Below are positions 35,451 through 45,052 of a stretch of DNA of 64,000 nucleotides, one piece after another (within the stretch, counting starts at the first letter, position 1; every line of letters begins with the position of its first letter). This stretch comes from Nautilia profundicola AmH. Its GTDB lineage: Bacteria; Campylobacterota; Campylobacteria; Campylobacterales; Nautiliaceae. Below the pieces are notes generated by a model that was given only the letters and a program-made list of their open reading frames with translations, made no database searches and was not told the DNA's origin. The stretch is from positions 831,001 through 895,000 of the forward strand of contig NC_012115.1 in assembly GCF_000021725.1 (NCBI RefSeq), written 5' to 3'. The translations under genes were made by a program, and so were the position numbers.

Positions 35451-36839
35451 ATGTTTAAATCTATAATCGTCAATTTTTTAGGAATTTTCAATTCCAGAAT
35501 CCTTGGATTCATACGTGATTTGTTAAGTGCTTCCGTTCTCGGCGCCAATATATATTCGGATATTTTTTTCGTTGCATTCAAATTTCCGAACCTTTTTAGA
35601 CGTATATTCGCCGAAGGCGCTTTTGCACAAAGCTTTCTTCCGAGTTTTGCAAAAGCAAAATATAAACCCCGTTTTACATGGCTCGTTTTTAAAAAGTTAT
35701 TTATAATTATACTTATTTTCTCACTGTTTGTAACCCTTTTTTCCAATCTGGTCACCAATATATTAGCATCGGGCTTCAGTGAAGAAGCAAAAAAACTGGC
35801 TTCCCCTCTTATCGCACTTAATTTCTGGTACCTGGATTTGATATTTATAGTCACATTTCTTGCAAGCCTGCTGCAGTATAAAAAACATTTCGCAACTACG
35901 GCTTTTTCAACAGCACTGCTTAATATTTCTCTCATAATAGCACTGCTATTATCTATGAACCTGCCAAAAGAGCAGATTATCTGGTATCTGAGCTTCGGTG
36001 TTATAATAGGCGGAATTGCCCAGGTAATCGTTCACCTCATTGCCGCCAGAAAATATAAAGTGCTAAAACTTCTCTACATCGGAGCAAAAAGTAAAAAAGA
36101 AGCCGACATATCAACTTTTAAAAAGCATTTCCTACCCTCAATACTCGGAAACTCCACAGCTCAAATCAGCGCATTTATCGATACGTGGCTTGCAACGTTT
36201 TTAATCAGCGGAAGTATAAGCTATCTTTATTACGCAAACAGGCTCTTTCAGCTGCCTTTTGCCCTTTTTGCCATTGCGACATCAACCGTACTGTTTCCCA
36301 AAATTACGAAAAACCTGAATGACGGCAGGGAAAAAGAGGCATTTGAAAGTATGAAAAAAGTGTTTTGGGTGCTTTTTTACCTCTTGATAACAGCTACCGT
36401 AGTAGCAATAATTTCCAGCAAAGAGATAATCAGACTGCTTTTCGAGCACGGTGCGTTTACGGCTAAAGATACCGAATTTACTTCCGTAGTGCTTATAATG
36501 TACATGATAGGACTAATTCCTTACGGACTTAATAAACTCTTTTCAAGCTACCTTTACGCAACGCACAAACACCTAAAAGCTGCAAAAATTTCGGCAATAT
36601 CGCTTTTGGTCAATATCGTATTTTCAGTAGCACTGATTTTCCCACTGAAAGTATACGGCCTTGCACTTGCAAGCAGTATCGGAGGTATGGTTTTATTTAT
36701 TTTAACGCTAAAAGAGTTCGGATTCAGTGAATTTGTAAAATTTTTTGAAAAAAAATATATTTTTTATATGATTTTGGTTATATTAATAAGTATAATTTTG
36801 GCAATAGTATTTAAACAGCTGATACTTTTTATAATTTAA
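35451..36839 (+). CDS. murJ: Lipid II flippase MurJ
   Basis: 462 residues, about 14 membrane segments (MOP superfamily). Moves lipid II across the inner membrane. Seen: GFIRDLLSASVLGANIYSDIFFVAFKFPNLFRRIFAEGAFAQSFLPSF (only its core NLFRRIFAEGAF is diagnostic), and LFEHGAFTAKDTEF. A TAAAAT box lies in the 26-base gap to the divergent fapA-like gene. It is followed closely by cysS. Confidence 0.95.
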   Translation: MFKSIIVNFLGIFNSRILGFIRDLLSASVLGANIYSDIFFVAFKFPNLFRRIFAEGAFAQSFLPSFAKAKYKPRFTWLVFKKLFIIILIFSLFVTLFSNLVTNILASGFSEEAKKLASPLIALNFWYLDLIFIVTFLASLLQYKKHFATTAFSTALLNISLIIALLLSMNLPKEQIIWYLSFGVIIGGIAQVIVHLIAARKYKVLKLLYIGAKSKKEADISTFKKHFLPSILGNSTAQISAFIDTWLATFLISGSISYLYYANRLFQLPFALFAIATSTVLFPKITKNLNDGREKEAFESMKKVFWVLFYLLITATVVAIISSKEIIRLLFEHGAFTAKDTEFTSVVLIMYMIGLIPYGLNKLFSSYLYATHKHLKAAKISAISLLVNIVFSVALIFPLKVYGLALASSIGGMVLFILTLKEFGFSEFVKFFEKKYIFYMILVILISIILAIVFKQLILFII

Positions 36840-36848
36840 AGGAGTCCT

Positions 36849-38243
36849 ATGACAATTTACGATTCTCACCTAAAACAAAAAGTTGATTTTAAACCTATAA
36901 AAGAAGGCGAAGCCAGAATCTACGTATGCGGTCCTACGGTGTATGATGACGCACACCTCGGGCATGCGAGAAGTTCTATCAGTTTCGACCTGCTCAGGCG
37001 TACACTTGAAAAACTGGGTTATAAGGTTACATTTGTTAAAAACTTCACCGATATTGACGACAAAATCATAAACAAAATGAACCAGACAGGCAAAAGCCTT
37101 AAAGAAATTACGGAATATTATATTGACTCATATCTCAGGGATATGGGCGCGCTTAACGTAAAAAGAGCCGATATCGAACCTAAAGCCACCGAATCGCTTG
37201 AAGCGATGTTTGATCTGATTCAAAACCTGCTTGACAAAGGCTATGCGTATCAGCTCCCTAACGGAGATATATATTTTGACGTAAGCAAGGATGAAGAATA
37301 CTGCAAATTATCAAACAAATGCCAGGATGATGAGGTCGTTCACAGAGTTGATACGGAAGGCAAAAGAAACCCGGCCGATTTTGCGCTTTGGAAAGCATGC
37401 AAAGGTGAGGATGACGTGTGTTTTGATTCGCCTTTCGGAAAAGGAAGACCGGGCTGGCATATAGAGTGCAGTGCCATGATTAAAAAACATATCGCATACA
37501 ACGGCGAATATGAAATAGACATCCACGGAGGGGGAGCGGACCTGTTTTTCCCTCATCACGAAAACGAAGAAGCCCAGACTCACTGCGCATACGGGGAACA
37601 CCTCGCAAAATACTGGATGCACAACGGATTCGTACAGATAAACGGTGAAAAAATGAGTAAATCCCTTGGAAACAGTTTCTTTATTAAAGACGCCCTTAAA
37701 CATTATCCTGGAGAGGTTTTAAGATTTTACCTTATGAGCACACACTACAGAGCCCCTCTGAATTTCAGCGAAGAGGACCTCATTGCCAGCAAAAAAAGGC
37801 TCGATAAACTCTATAGACTCAAAAAAAGAATTTACGGTCTTGCCAAAAAACAAAAAGACAGCGAATTTGAAGCGAAACTTCTTGAAGCCATGAGTGATGA
37901 CTTAAATATTTCAAAAGCTCTGGCTGTTGTGGATGAATTTGTAAAAGAGGCAAACGAAGCGCTTGATAAAAACCCGAAAGATAAAGTTTTAAAACAAAAA
38001 ATCCTAAGCAACATAGAATTTATTAATGAGCTTTTAGGTATCGGAGGAAGCGACGCATACGAATATTTCCAGGCCGGAATCGATGAGGAAACCAAAGCCA
38101 AAATAAATGAACTGATCGAAAAAAGAACTCAGGCAAAAAAAGAAAAAGATTTCGAAACGGCAGATAAAATAAGAGACGAACTCACATCAATGGGTATTCA
38201 GATTCAGGATACTCCAAACGGTACGGTTTGGGAGAAGGTTTAG
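36849..38243 (+). CDS. cysS: Cysteinyl-tRNA synthetase
   Basis: 464 residues, class I synthetase. [18 protein letters not shown] carries a zinc Cys and the HIGH-type motif; further zinc ligands are in WHIECSAM and [18 protein letters not shown] is the KMSKS loop near 268. ATG follows AAAGGAGTCCT. The 3' end overlaps the convergent small membrane protein gene by four bases. Confidence 0.96.
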   Translation: MTIYDSHLKQKVDFKPIKEGEARIYVCGPTVYDDAHLGHARSSISFDLLRRTLEKLGYKVTFVKNFTDIDDKIINKMNQTGKSLKEITEYYIDSYLRDMGALNVKRADIEPKATESLEAMFDLIQNLLDKGYAYQLPNGDIYFDVSKDEEYCKLSNKCQDDEVVHRVDTEGKRNPADFALWKACKGEDDVCFDSPFGKGRPGWHIECSAMIKKHIAYNGEYEIDIHGGGADLFFPHHENEEAQTHCAYGEHLAKYWMHNGFVQINGEKMSKSLGNSFFIKDALKHYPGEVLRFYLMSTHYRAPLNFSEEDLIASKKRLDKLYRLKKRIYGLAKKQKDSEFEAKLLEAMSDDLNISKALAVVDEFVKEANEALDKNPKDKVLKQKILSNIEFINELLGIGGSDAYEYFQAGIDEETKAKINELIEKRTQAKKEKDFETADKIRDELTSMGIQIQDTPNGTVWEKV

Positions 38244-38791
38244 TTTTTATTTTCTAAAAACTTCTCTTCTTCTATTATTTCCGCATTAATTATTTCTTCA
38301 ATAGTTACAAATCCGATTAATATCAAAAGCCACCCTATTACACTTACGATAAGACCTATTGCAAAAATATTCAAAACGGCACCCGCTATGAGGAAATTAC
38401 CTGCAATTTTTAAATACCTGTTATTGTACTCCTCACCCAAAAGATAAAAACTTTTTTTAAAATACACGGCACTTACTATTTGTAAAACATAATAAATAGT
38501 AAAATATATCAGTATACTAAACCCTATCGGCACAACGGGATTGTTTGAGAATAAACCAAGTACAAAGCTCGTAATTACGGCTATAAGTTTAAAATAAAAA
38601 AGCATGGTGGCTATAAAAGAGAGCAAAGAGGCTATTAAGAAATAATTAAAAACCTTTTCGTTTTTGCTTAGGGCATTTAATGCTATTCCTGTAAATATCA
38701 ACCCTAAAATCGTAAATAAAACCGATACACTCGGTATAAAGGCAAGACTCAAAAATCCGGCCCCCAAAATCCCCCACACTTTTATATTCAA
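38240..38791 (-). CDS. Membrane protein of unknown function, four-to-five helices
   Basis: 183 residues from TTG 38791, which has AAGGA six bases upstream; the frame stays open much farther, but that part would run into pyrD and lacks a ribosome site. Hydrophobic helices at about 4-22, 24-45 ([18 protein letters not shown]), 54-75, 85-110 and 140-165. The C-terminus is acidic ([11 protein letters not shown]). No family recognised. It diverges from pyrD, with the two starts 51 bases apart. Confidence 0.65.
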   Translation of the reverse strand: MNIKVWGILGAGFLSLAFIPSVSVLFTILGLIFTGIALNALSKNEKVFNYFLIASLLSFIATMLFYFKLIAVITSFVLGLFSNNPVVPIGFSILIYFTIYYVLQIVSAVYFKKSFYLLGEEYNNRYLKIAGNFLIAGAVLNIFAIGLIVSVIGWLLILIGFVTIEEIINAEIIEEEKFLENKN

Positions 38792-38816
38792 TTTAGTCCT
38801 TTTTTTAAATTTAATG

Positions 38817-38822
38817 TATAAT
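38817..38822 (+). promoter_or_regulatory. Candidate -10 box before pyrD
   Basis: TATAAT, 20 bases before the pyrD ATG, in the divergent gap; AAAAAAGG is the ribosome site. Confidence 0.4.
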
Positions 38823-38842
38823 TTTAACAAAAAAGGCTGTTT

Positions 38843-39922
38843 ATGAGTTTTTTTAATATGGTTAAACCTCTTATTTACAAAACCGACCCGGAACTTGCAC
38901 ATGATCTTGTTGATCTTGCTATGCGAACCGCCAGAAGATGCCCTCTTTTTTTCAATCCGTTGGTTAAAGCAAACTTCGTAGATGATGTGATGCTTCATCA
39001 AAAGATTTGGGATCTTGAGTTTAAAAACCCGGTAGGTGTTGCCGCAGGATTTGACAAACATGCGACTATGGTGTACGGATGGCCGGCTTTAGGATTTGGA
39101 TGGGGAGAAATCGGAGCGGTTACTCCCAAGCCTCAGCCGGGAAACGAAAAACCAAGAGCCTGGAGACATATAGAGTACGAAGCCGTACAAAACGCATACG
39201 GATTTAATAACGAAGGTGTTGAGGTCATAAAAAAAAGACTTAAAAAGATCTACCCTTTTATACTTCCTATCGGTGCAAACATCGGTAAAAACAAAACAAC
39301 TCCGGAAGAGAGGGCGGTGGAAGATTATAAAATACTCGTAAACGAACTCAAAGACGTTGTAGACTTTTTCGTAGTTAACGTATCTTCACCCAATACACCG
39401 GGACTGAGAGACCTTTTAAACGCGGAATTTATATCAAGCCTCTTTGGCGAGCTTAAAAACCTCACAGACAAACCGATACTCATAAAATTTTCACCCGATA
39501 TGGAAGATGAGCTTATTATAAACCTTGCAAACTATTCCGTTTTGGCAGGTGCCGACGGTATTATCGTTACAAACACAACGGTAAATTACGACCTCGTAAA
39601 CAGTGAAATAAAAAGAGGCGGTATTTCCGGGAAACCGCTTGCCCAGAGAAGTTATGAAGTTTTAAGAATTGTAGCGGGTGAAGTATTCGGAAAAGTTCCT
39701 ATTATAAGTGTCGGCGGAATAGACAGCGCCGAGGAAGCGTACAAAAGAATAAAAGCGGGAGCTTCTCTTCTTCAGGTATATACGGCTATAATCTATAAAG
39801 GTCCGGGAATCGTAGGTGAAATAAACAGAGGATTAATCGAGCTTCTCAAAAAAGACGGCTACAGCCATATAAGCGAAGCGATAGGGGTGGAAATCCCTAA
39901 AAAATTAGAAAACAAAGCCTAA
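38843..39922 (+). CDS. pyrD: Dihydroorotate dehydrogenase, class 2 (quinone)
   Basis: 359 residues. FMN enzyme of pyrimidine synthesis that passes electrons to quinone at the inner membrane. The amphipathic N-terminal helices (FFNMVKPLIYKTDPELAHDL) mark class 2. Seen: NPVGVAAGFDKHATM, GEIGAVTPKPQPGNEKPR, NAYGFNNEGV, catalytic Ser in NVSSPNTPGLRDL, and GGIDSAEEAYKRIKAGASLLQVYT (its GASLLQVYT end is the FMN phosphate site). The 3' end overlaps the convergent reductase gene. Confidence 0.95.
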   Translation: MSFFNMVKPLIYKTDPELAHDLVDLAMRTARRCPLFFNPLVKANFVDDVMLHQKIWDLEFKNPVGVAAGFDKHATMVYGWPALGFGWGEIGAVTPKPQPGNEKPRAWRHIEYEAVQNAYGFNNEGVEVIKKRLKKIYPFILPIGANIGKNKTTPEERAVEDYKILVNELKDVVDFFVVNVSSPNTPGLRDLLNAEFISSLFGELKNLTDKPILIKFSPDMEDELIINLANYSVLAGADGIIVTNTTVNYDLVNSEIKRGGISGKPLAQRSYEVLRIVAGEVFGKVPIISVGGIDSAEEAYKRIKAGASLLQVYTAIIYKGPGIVGEINRGLIELLKKDGYSHISEAIGVEIPKKLENKA

Positions 39923-41295
39923 CTCTCCTTCAAAGCCTCTGCAGCCGTAGCCGAAATCGGGTAAAACGTCGGCGGAGGCGTCAGTATTGGATGGGTGCCT
40001 ATCTGCATGGTATATAAATCCGTGGCGGTTGCGCTTTTTTGTATAGCAAGACTCAAAATATTTATAATCTCCGCACTGTTTAACCCTCCGCTGAGCTGCG
40101 CACCTAAAAGATAAAGATCTTTTTTTGAAAATATCAGTTTCAGCGTCACATCAGTGGAGTGTGAAAATTTCGGAGGATGTGTTGAATGGGTTACGGTTTT
40201 GGCGACAATTATGTCAAACCCCTGCTCTTTTGCCATTTTTTCGGTAATCCCGACAGCGGCAAACGTTTTAGAATCTATTACCGTCGAATAGATGTTAAGA
40301 GCATCTTTGTTGTGTCTTATGATTCTCAGGTTATAAAGGTTCGCAGCCGCAACCCTTGCATCAAAAGCGGCTGTGGATGCGAGCATCAAAGGTGTCGGAT
40401 TAGATGTAAAAAATTCCTTGTGTTCCACACAGTCCCCTATCGCAAACACGTCTTTTGAAACCCTGAAATAATCATCCGCCTGAATAAATCCTTTCGGATT
40501 AAGAGGCAGTACATCCTTAAACATTTCGGTATTTGGTTTATACCCGGTGGCTACGATCGTAAGATCGCTTTTTATTGTTCGGGAATTTACTAAAACCTCC
40601 TCTTTTGTTATTTTGGAAACTTTTGAATTTAATAAAATTCTTACTTTTTTTGAGAGCAGTTCTTTTACCGACTCGGAAAAATCGGTATCGAACGAATTAG
40701 GAAGCAGTGAATCCATCGCTTCTATTAAAGTTACGTTTTTGGTTTTACTGAGCTCATCCGCTATTTCAAGCCCGATAAAACCTCCGCCAATTATAGTAAT
40801 ATCCGATGCATTTTTGGCTTTTGAAACAAGATCTTTTAAATAATCATAATCTTTTTTTATAAAATATGCGTTTTCAATCCCTTCAATGGGAGGTACGAAA
40901 GGTTTAGAACCTGTTGCTATTATCAGTTTTTCGTATTTTAGTATATTCGTATCATTGGCATCAGTGTTATTTTCACCCGTTTCTTTTTCCGCTCTGCTCC
41001 CACTTGCACAAGATTCACCTGAGGCTTCACTTAACATAATAACTTTACTATTAACATCAAAAGATCTGACTTCTTTTGTTATAAGCTCTACATTAAATTT
41101 TTTGAGTTTCTTTTCAAGATGCATTAAATCATCATCAATTCCATATGTATCGAAAATATAAGGTATTCCGCACGGAATAAGTTTTTTGGGATTTTTTTCG
41201 ATTACGACAACTTTTTTTGAAGGGTAAAACCTTTTGGCGTTTACAGCAGCCACAAATCCTGAAACACCACCCCCTATTACTACTATATCATACAT
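39919..41295 (-). CDS. FAD/NAD(P)-disulfide-type oxidoreductase (NADH oxidase/CoA-disulfide reductase-like)
   Basis: 458 residues. FAD site IVVIGGGVSGFVAAVNAKR; a single Cys in KLIPCGIPYIFDTYG near residue 43, the position of the redox Cys in CoA-disulfide reductases and NADH oxidases; ATGSKPFVPPIEGIE; the NAD(P) site ITIIGGGFIGLEIADELS near 165; the second FAD motif VFAIGDCVEHKEF. The C-terminal dimer domain is present. A small Ser/Gly/Asn-rich insertion (residues 75-100) is unusual. It diverges from the M16 peptidase gene. Confidence 0.82.
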   Translation of the reverse strand: MYDIVVIGGGVSGFVAAVNAKRFYPSKKVVVIEKNPKKLIPCGIPYIFDTYGIDDDLMHLEKKLKKFNVELITKEVRSFDVNSKVIMLSEASGESCASGSRAEKETGENNTDANDTNILKYEKLIIATGSKPFVPPIEGIENAYFIKKDYDYLKDLVSKAKNASDITIIGGGFIGLEIADELSKTKNVTLIEAMDSLLPNSFDTDFSESVKELLSKKVRILLNSKVSKITKEEVLVNSRTIKSDLTIVATGYKPNTEMFKDVLPLNPKGFIQADDYFRVSKDVFAIGDCVEHKEFFTSNPTPLMLASTAAFDARVAAANLYNLRIIRHNKDALNIYSTVIDSKTFAAVGITEKMAKEQGFDIIVAKTVTHSTHPPKFSHSTDVTLKLIFSKKDLYLLGAQLSGGLNSAEIINILSLAIQKSATATDLYTMQIGTHPILTPPPTFYPISATAAEALKES

Positions 41296-41346
41296 ACTTC
41301 TGCCTTAAAAATTTTTATGATATGATAACACAAAAAAAGGCGTTAA

Positions 41347-42573
41347 ATGCTTCATAAGTTTTATAAACAAAAACTCAAAAACAACCTCGAAGTTATCGTT
41401 GTGCCTATGAACAAAGGCTCTAACGTAATTACCAGTAATATTTACTATAAAGTCGGAAGCAGAAACGAAATAATGGGCAAAAGCGGAATAGCACACATGC
41501 TTGAACATATGAACTTCAAATCCACAAAAAACCTCGCTGAAGGAGAATTTGACAAAATAATAAAAAGCCTCGGAGGAGTAGACAACGCATCCACCGGGTT
41601 TGACTATACGCACTATTACATTAAAACTTCAAGTGCGTATCTTGATAAAACGTTTGAACTTTTCAGCGAAGTTATGGAAAACCTGAATCTAAACGACGAC
41701 GAATTTCAAAGGGAAAGAAAAGTCGTATATGAAGAAAGACTCTGGAGAACGGACAACAACCCTATCGGGTATCTATATTTCAGGCTTTTTAACAATACAT
41801 ACCTTTACCATCCGTACCACTGGACCCCTATAGGGTTTAAGGACGATATTCTTAACTGGAGCATTGAAGATATCAGATCTTTTCACAAAACGTTTTACCA
41901 GCCTAAAAACGCGTTTTTACTCGTAGCAGGCGATATCGACCCTGAGGATGTGTTTAATTTGGCCGACAAATATTTCTCTCACATCAAAAACAGCAGAAAA
42001 ATTCCGAAAGTGCATATGAAAGAGCCTGAACTCGACGGTGACAGGCATGTGGTTATTCAAAGAGACACCGAAGTCGATATTGTAGCCATTGCTTACAGGA
42101 TTCCCGATTTCAAACATGAAGACCAGTTTGCGCTCAGTGCATACAGCGAGATACTAAGCGGAGGTAAAAGTGGCGTACTGCGTGAGAAACTGATAAACAA
42201 AAAAAGATTAGTCAGCGAAGTATACGCGTATAATATGGAACTAATTGATCCCGGTGTGTTTTTGGCTCTTGCAATATGTAACCCGGGAGTAAGTCCGGAT
42301 CTGGTGGAAAATGAGCTGAAAAAAACACTTCTGAATACCAAAATTACAAAAAAAGCCCTGAACAAAGTCAAAAACCAGACCAAAATGGACTTTTTGACAC
42401 AGCTTGAAAGCAGCTCGGGAGTTAGCAACGTATATGGGGATTATTTCGCAAAAGGCGACATTACCCCGCTTCTTGAATATGAAGACAAAATAAATGCTTT
42501 AACTCCTGAGAAGGTAGAGGATATAAAAAAATATTTCGACAAAAGCGTAACGGTAAAACTAATCAAAAAATAA
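41347..42573 (+). CDS. M16-family zinc peptidase
   Basis: 408 residues. The inverted zinc motif HMLEH occurs in GKSGIAHMLEHMNFKST near residue 46, with the third ligand in ERKVVYEERLWR about 75 residues later. The C-terminal M16 half (residues 190-400) is also present. No signal peptide is visible, so it is probably cytoplasmic, although some relatives are exported. Its nearness to pyrD and dapA matches Campylobacter, but here the restriction-modification block sits next to it. Confidence 0.9.
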   Translation: MLHKFYKQKLKNNLEVIVVPMNKGSNVITSNIYYKVGSRNEIMGKSGIAHMLEHMNFKSTKNLAEGEFDKIIKSLGGVDNASTGFDYTHYYIKTSSAYLDKTFELFSEVMENLNLNDDEFQRERKVVYEERLWRTDNNPIGYLYFRLFNNTYLYHPYHWTPIGFKDDILNWSIEDIRSFHKTFYQPKNAFLLVAGDIDPEDVFNLADKYFSHIKNSRKIPKVHMKEPELDGDRHVVIQRDTEVDIVAIAYRIPDFKHEDQFALSAYSEILSGGKSGVLREKLINKKRLVSEVYAYNMELIDPGVFLALAICNPGVSPDLVENELKKTLLNTKITKKALNKVKNQTKMDFLTQLESSSGVSNVYGDYFAKGDITPLLEYEDKINALTPEKVEDIKKYFDKSVTVKLIKK

Positions 42574-42626
42574 TTCCATATTTTGAATATTTCAACTTTT
42601 TTTTTGCTTTTCTCCCATTTTTATTA

Positions 42627-42632
42627 TACAAT
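42627..42632 (+). promoter_or_regulatory. Candidate -10 box before the HTH–methylase pair
   Basis: TACAAT within a T-rich stretch, 29 bases before the TTG at 42662. Confidence 0.35.
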
Positions 42633-42661
42633 AATATGAATATTTCTAAAAAGGTTAAACT

Positions 42662-42874
42662 TTGAATTTCCATGAATTTGAAAATATTTTAAAAAAAATC
42701 AAATTAACAAAGCAAGAATTTGCAAACTTTTTAGATATAGATAATACTACGATTTCTAAATGGAAAAATAACAAATATATACCTAAATATGCTGAAATAG
42801 CAATAAAATATTTATTGAACTTACAAAAAAACTGTATTGAATTTAAAAATATTAAGGATAAATATGGAAACTAA
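42662..42874 (+). CDS. Small HTH DNA-binding protein, possible controller of the R-M genes
   Basis: 70 residues. Cro/C1-type helix-turn-helix at about 14-36: KLTKQEFANFLDIDNTTISK, then WKNNKYIP. Start TTG lies seven bases behind AAAAAGG. It overlaps the methyltransferase start by 11 bases, so the two are coupled. Small HTH proteins in this position often regulate methylase and nuclease expression (C proteins), but it does not closely match the classic C-protein family; controller function is inferred. Very AT-rich, like the rest of the block. Confidence 0.7.
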   Translation: MNFHEFENILKKIKLTKQEFANFLDIDNTTISKWKNNKYIPKYAEIAIKYLLNLQKNCIEFKNIKDKYGN

Positions 42875-43922
42875 ACATATTTTATTATTTAAAAATTCTC
42901 AAAACACTCAAATAAATAATGAAAGTATTGATTTTATTTTAACATCACCTCCTTACCCTATGATTGAAATGTGGGATGAAACTTTTTTTAAATTAAATCA
43001 GGAAATAAAAAATCAATTTAATAAAAAAAATTATAGATTAGCATATGAATTAATGCATAATGAACTAAATAAAACATGGAAAGAATGTTATAGAGTACTA
43101 AAACCTGGAGGAATAATAGCTATTAATATTGGAGATGCAACCAGAACACTTAATAAAAACTTTCAATTATTTACAAATCATGTAAAAATAATAGAATATA
43201 TGCAAAATTTAGGCATGCAATCTCTTCCACCTATTATTTGGAGAAAAACCTCTAACAAACCAAATAAATTTATGGGATCAGGAATGTTACCAGTTAATGC
43301 TTATGTTACATTAGAACATGAATATATTTTAATTTTTAGAAAAGGTGAAAAAAGAAAATTCAATAAAAATGAGATTATAAGACGAAGAAAAAGTGCATTT
43401 TTTTGGGAAGAGAGAAACAAATGGTTTTCTGATATTTGGAAAGATATCGTGGGTGAAAACCAGACAATTGATAAATATTATAAAACAAATAGAGATAGGA
43501 ATGCAGCTTTTCCTTTAGAATTATCATTAAGACTAATACATATGTTTTCAATATATGAAGATACTGTTTTTGATCCCTTTCTTGGAACAGGTACTACAAC
43601 AATTGCAAGTGCAGTACTTGGACGTAACTCGATTGGATATGAAATTGACACATCTTTTAAAAATTTAATAAAAGAAAGAATTAATAATATTAAAACAATA
43701 ACTGAGCAATATATAAACAATAGAATTAATAGTCATAAAAAGTTTATAGAAAATTATATAAAACAAAAAAATAAAGCTTTTAAATATTATAATGAAAATT
43801 TAAAAACACCAGTTATGACCTCCCAAGAAAAAGATATCAGTTTTTATCAAATTTCTAATGTGCAAAAAAATGAAAATTTATTTATTTGTAAATATTCTAA
43901 TTTTACACCTTTTTTAATTTAA
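42864..43922 (+). CDS. DNA methyltransferase, TSPPY (N4-cytosine/beta) class
   Basis: 352 residues from ATG 42864, which has AAGGA five bases upstream; the frame is open from 42837. The catalytic motif IV comes first (FILTSPPYPMIEMWDE near residue 25), and the AdoMet-binding motif I comes late (VFDPFLGTGTTTIASAVLGR near residue 235), the circularly ordered beta-class layout. SPPY in place of DPPY points to N4-cytosine methylation. ECYRVLKPGGIIAINIGD is the conserved strand V region. With the MjaI-type nuclease next door, the target is probably CTAG. The coding sequence is visibly more AT-rich than its neighbours, a sign of transfer. Confidence 0.9.
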   Translation: METKHILLFKNSQNTQINNESIDFILTSPPYPMIEMWDETFFKLNQEIKNQFNKKNYRLAYELMHNELNKTWKECYRVLKPGGIIAINIGDATRTLNKNFQLFTNHVKIIEYMQNLGMQSLPPIIWRKTSNKPNKFMGSGMLPVNAYVTLEHEYILIFRKGEKRKFNKNEIIRRRKSAFFWEERNKWFSDIWKDIVGENQTIDKYYKTNRDRNAAFPLELSLRLIHMFSIYEDTVFDPFLGTGTTTIASAVLGRNSIGYEIDTSFKNLIKERINNIKTITEQYINNRINSHKKFIENYIKQKNKAFKYYNENLKTPVMTSQEKDISFYQISNVQKNENLFICKYSNFTPFLI

Positions 43923-43924
43923 TT

Positions 43925-44518
43925 TTATTTATTAAAAATAGCTTCGTCATATTCAATTATTAAATAAGATTTTGTTTTTTTATAAAAAATTATAGATACT
44001 GAAATATCTTCATTTTTTACATTAGTTTTTACTTTATATGACTCAGGTTTAATTTGAATTGGAATATCCCCAATAAAGCCATCTATATTTTGTGCCTCTT
44101 CTTCTGGTGTAGCTAATTTATATTTTTTATTATTTTTTTGTGCAAGATATTTTAATATAAATTCTTGTATCATTAATCCTTCTGGTGTTTTATTATATAT
44201 TAAATCTTCTACCCATACTTTAACTAATTCTTTATCAATTTTAATAAAAGCTTCTTTTAAATTTTGTAACATATTCCAAATTTTATCTACAGCTATTTCA
44301 ATTCTATCTTCGTAATTGTTTTTATAAAACTCTTTCCATTCTCCAATAGAATTAACTTCTTTGATTAATTCACTCATTTGACCTACCACCGCAGGTACAG
44401 TTCCTTTTGCATTTTGATTTGCAAGATTTATTATTTGAGTAGTATATTTAGGAAAAGTTGGCTTTTTTATATCTAACAATTCAAAAATATGATCTAATTT
44501 TATTTTTTCTTTTTTCAT
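43925..44518 (-). CDS. Type II restriction endonuclease, MjaI family (probable CTAG)
   Basis: 197 residues. It reads like the RE_MjaI family (known member R.MjaI of Methanocaldococcus, CTAG): PKYTTQIINLANQNAKGTVP near residue 24, VVGQMSELIKEV, WVEDLIYNKTPEGLMIQEFI, and the likely nuclease core ATPEEEAQNIDGFIGDIPIQIKPESYK near 140-165, whose D-x(n)-Q-x-K pattern suits a PD-(D/E)xK-type site. It is convergent with the methylase, two bases apart. Its ATG follows AAAAAAGGAAAGAA and lies 12 bases after the ICMT-like gene on the same strand, so it may be read from the housekeeping run upstream. Confidence 0.85.
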   Translation of the reverse strand: MKKEKIKLDHIFELLDIKKPTFPKYTTQIINLANQNAKGTVPAVVGQMSELIKEVNSIGEWKEFYKNNYEDRIEIAVDKIWNMLQNLKEAFIKIDKELVKVWVEDLIYNKTPEGLMIQEFILKYLAQKNNKKYKLATPEEEAQNIDGFIGDIPIQIKPESYKVKTNVKNEDISVSIIFYKKTKSYLIIEYDEAIFNK

Positions 44519-44530
44519 TTCTTTCCTTTT

Positions 44531-45052
44531 TTAATCAAAAAATAACTTCTTAAAACACTCCTTTGTTTTCGGAAAAAGGGGTGTTTTTTCTTTATATTTC
44601 AGATACTCTTCACCGAATTTCATATACGCTTCTTTTTCTTCAAGCGTAATAACCATAACAAATATAAATAACGCTTCAAGAGGAGCGATAAAGAATATAA
44701 AACTCGGCAAACCCAAAAAAAGTGCAACTCCAAGAGGCAGAAGCATCAGCCCGAAAAGCATAGGATGACGTGTGCATTCGTATATACCGCTTGTTACGAG
44801 TCTGTTTGTCTCAAGTCTCGGGATATCACCCTCTCGCCCTTTTCTTTTAAGCTCTCTGCCTCCGACTGCCGCCGCGTGAAAAGCGAATTTGAGTATAAAA
44901 TAACCAAGAGGCAAAGTAAACACGTGAAAAAAAGGATTTAATAAAAGGTTTTTAAAATATCTAAGATCAAGGTATAAAGAAAGGGCAATGCCCCCGAATA
45001 TTAATATAAGCCAGATAATTATCCTGATTACTACCGAAAGAGTTGTTTTCAT
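44531..45052 (-). CDS. Isoprenylcysteine carboxyl methyltransferase-like membrane protein
   Basis: 173 residues, four or five membrane helices. The AdoMet-binding signature of the ICMT/PEMT superfamily is in LVTSGIYECTRHPMLFGLML near residue 88, followed by LEEKEAYMKFGEEYLKYKEKTP near 140. It probably methylates a small hydrophobic or lipid substrate; bacterial members have varied roles. It overlaps the yggS stop by ATGA. Confidence 0.82.
   Translation of the reverse strand: MKTTLSVVIRIIIWLILIFGGIALSLYLDLRYFKNLLLNPFFHVFTLPLGYFILKFAFHAAAVGGRELKRKGREGDIPRLETNRLVTSGIYECTRHPMLFGLMLLPLGVALFLGLPSFIFFIAPLEALFIFVMVITLEEKEAYMKFGEEYLKYKEKTPLFPKTKECFKKLFFD

Noticed and set aside
35411-35935. Minus-strand open frame opposite the murJ 5' end
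   Set aside because: Covers conserved murJ sequence and the murJ–fapA promoter gap; no ribosome site or family wording.
38240-39061. Longer version of the minus-strand membrane protein (273 residues)
   Set aside because: The extra N-terminal part lies opposite pyrD and has no ribosome site; TTG 38791 with AAGGA gives a clean membrane protein start.
42662-44518. Prophage remnant
   Set aside because: No integrase, structural or lysis genes; the three genes are fully explained as a restriction-modification block.
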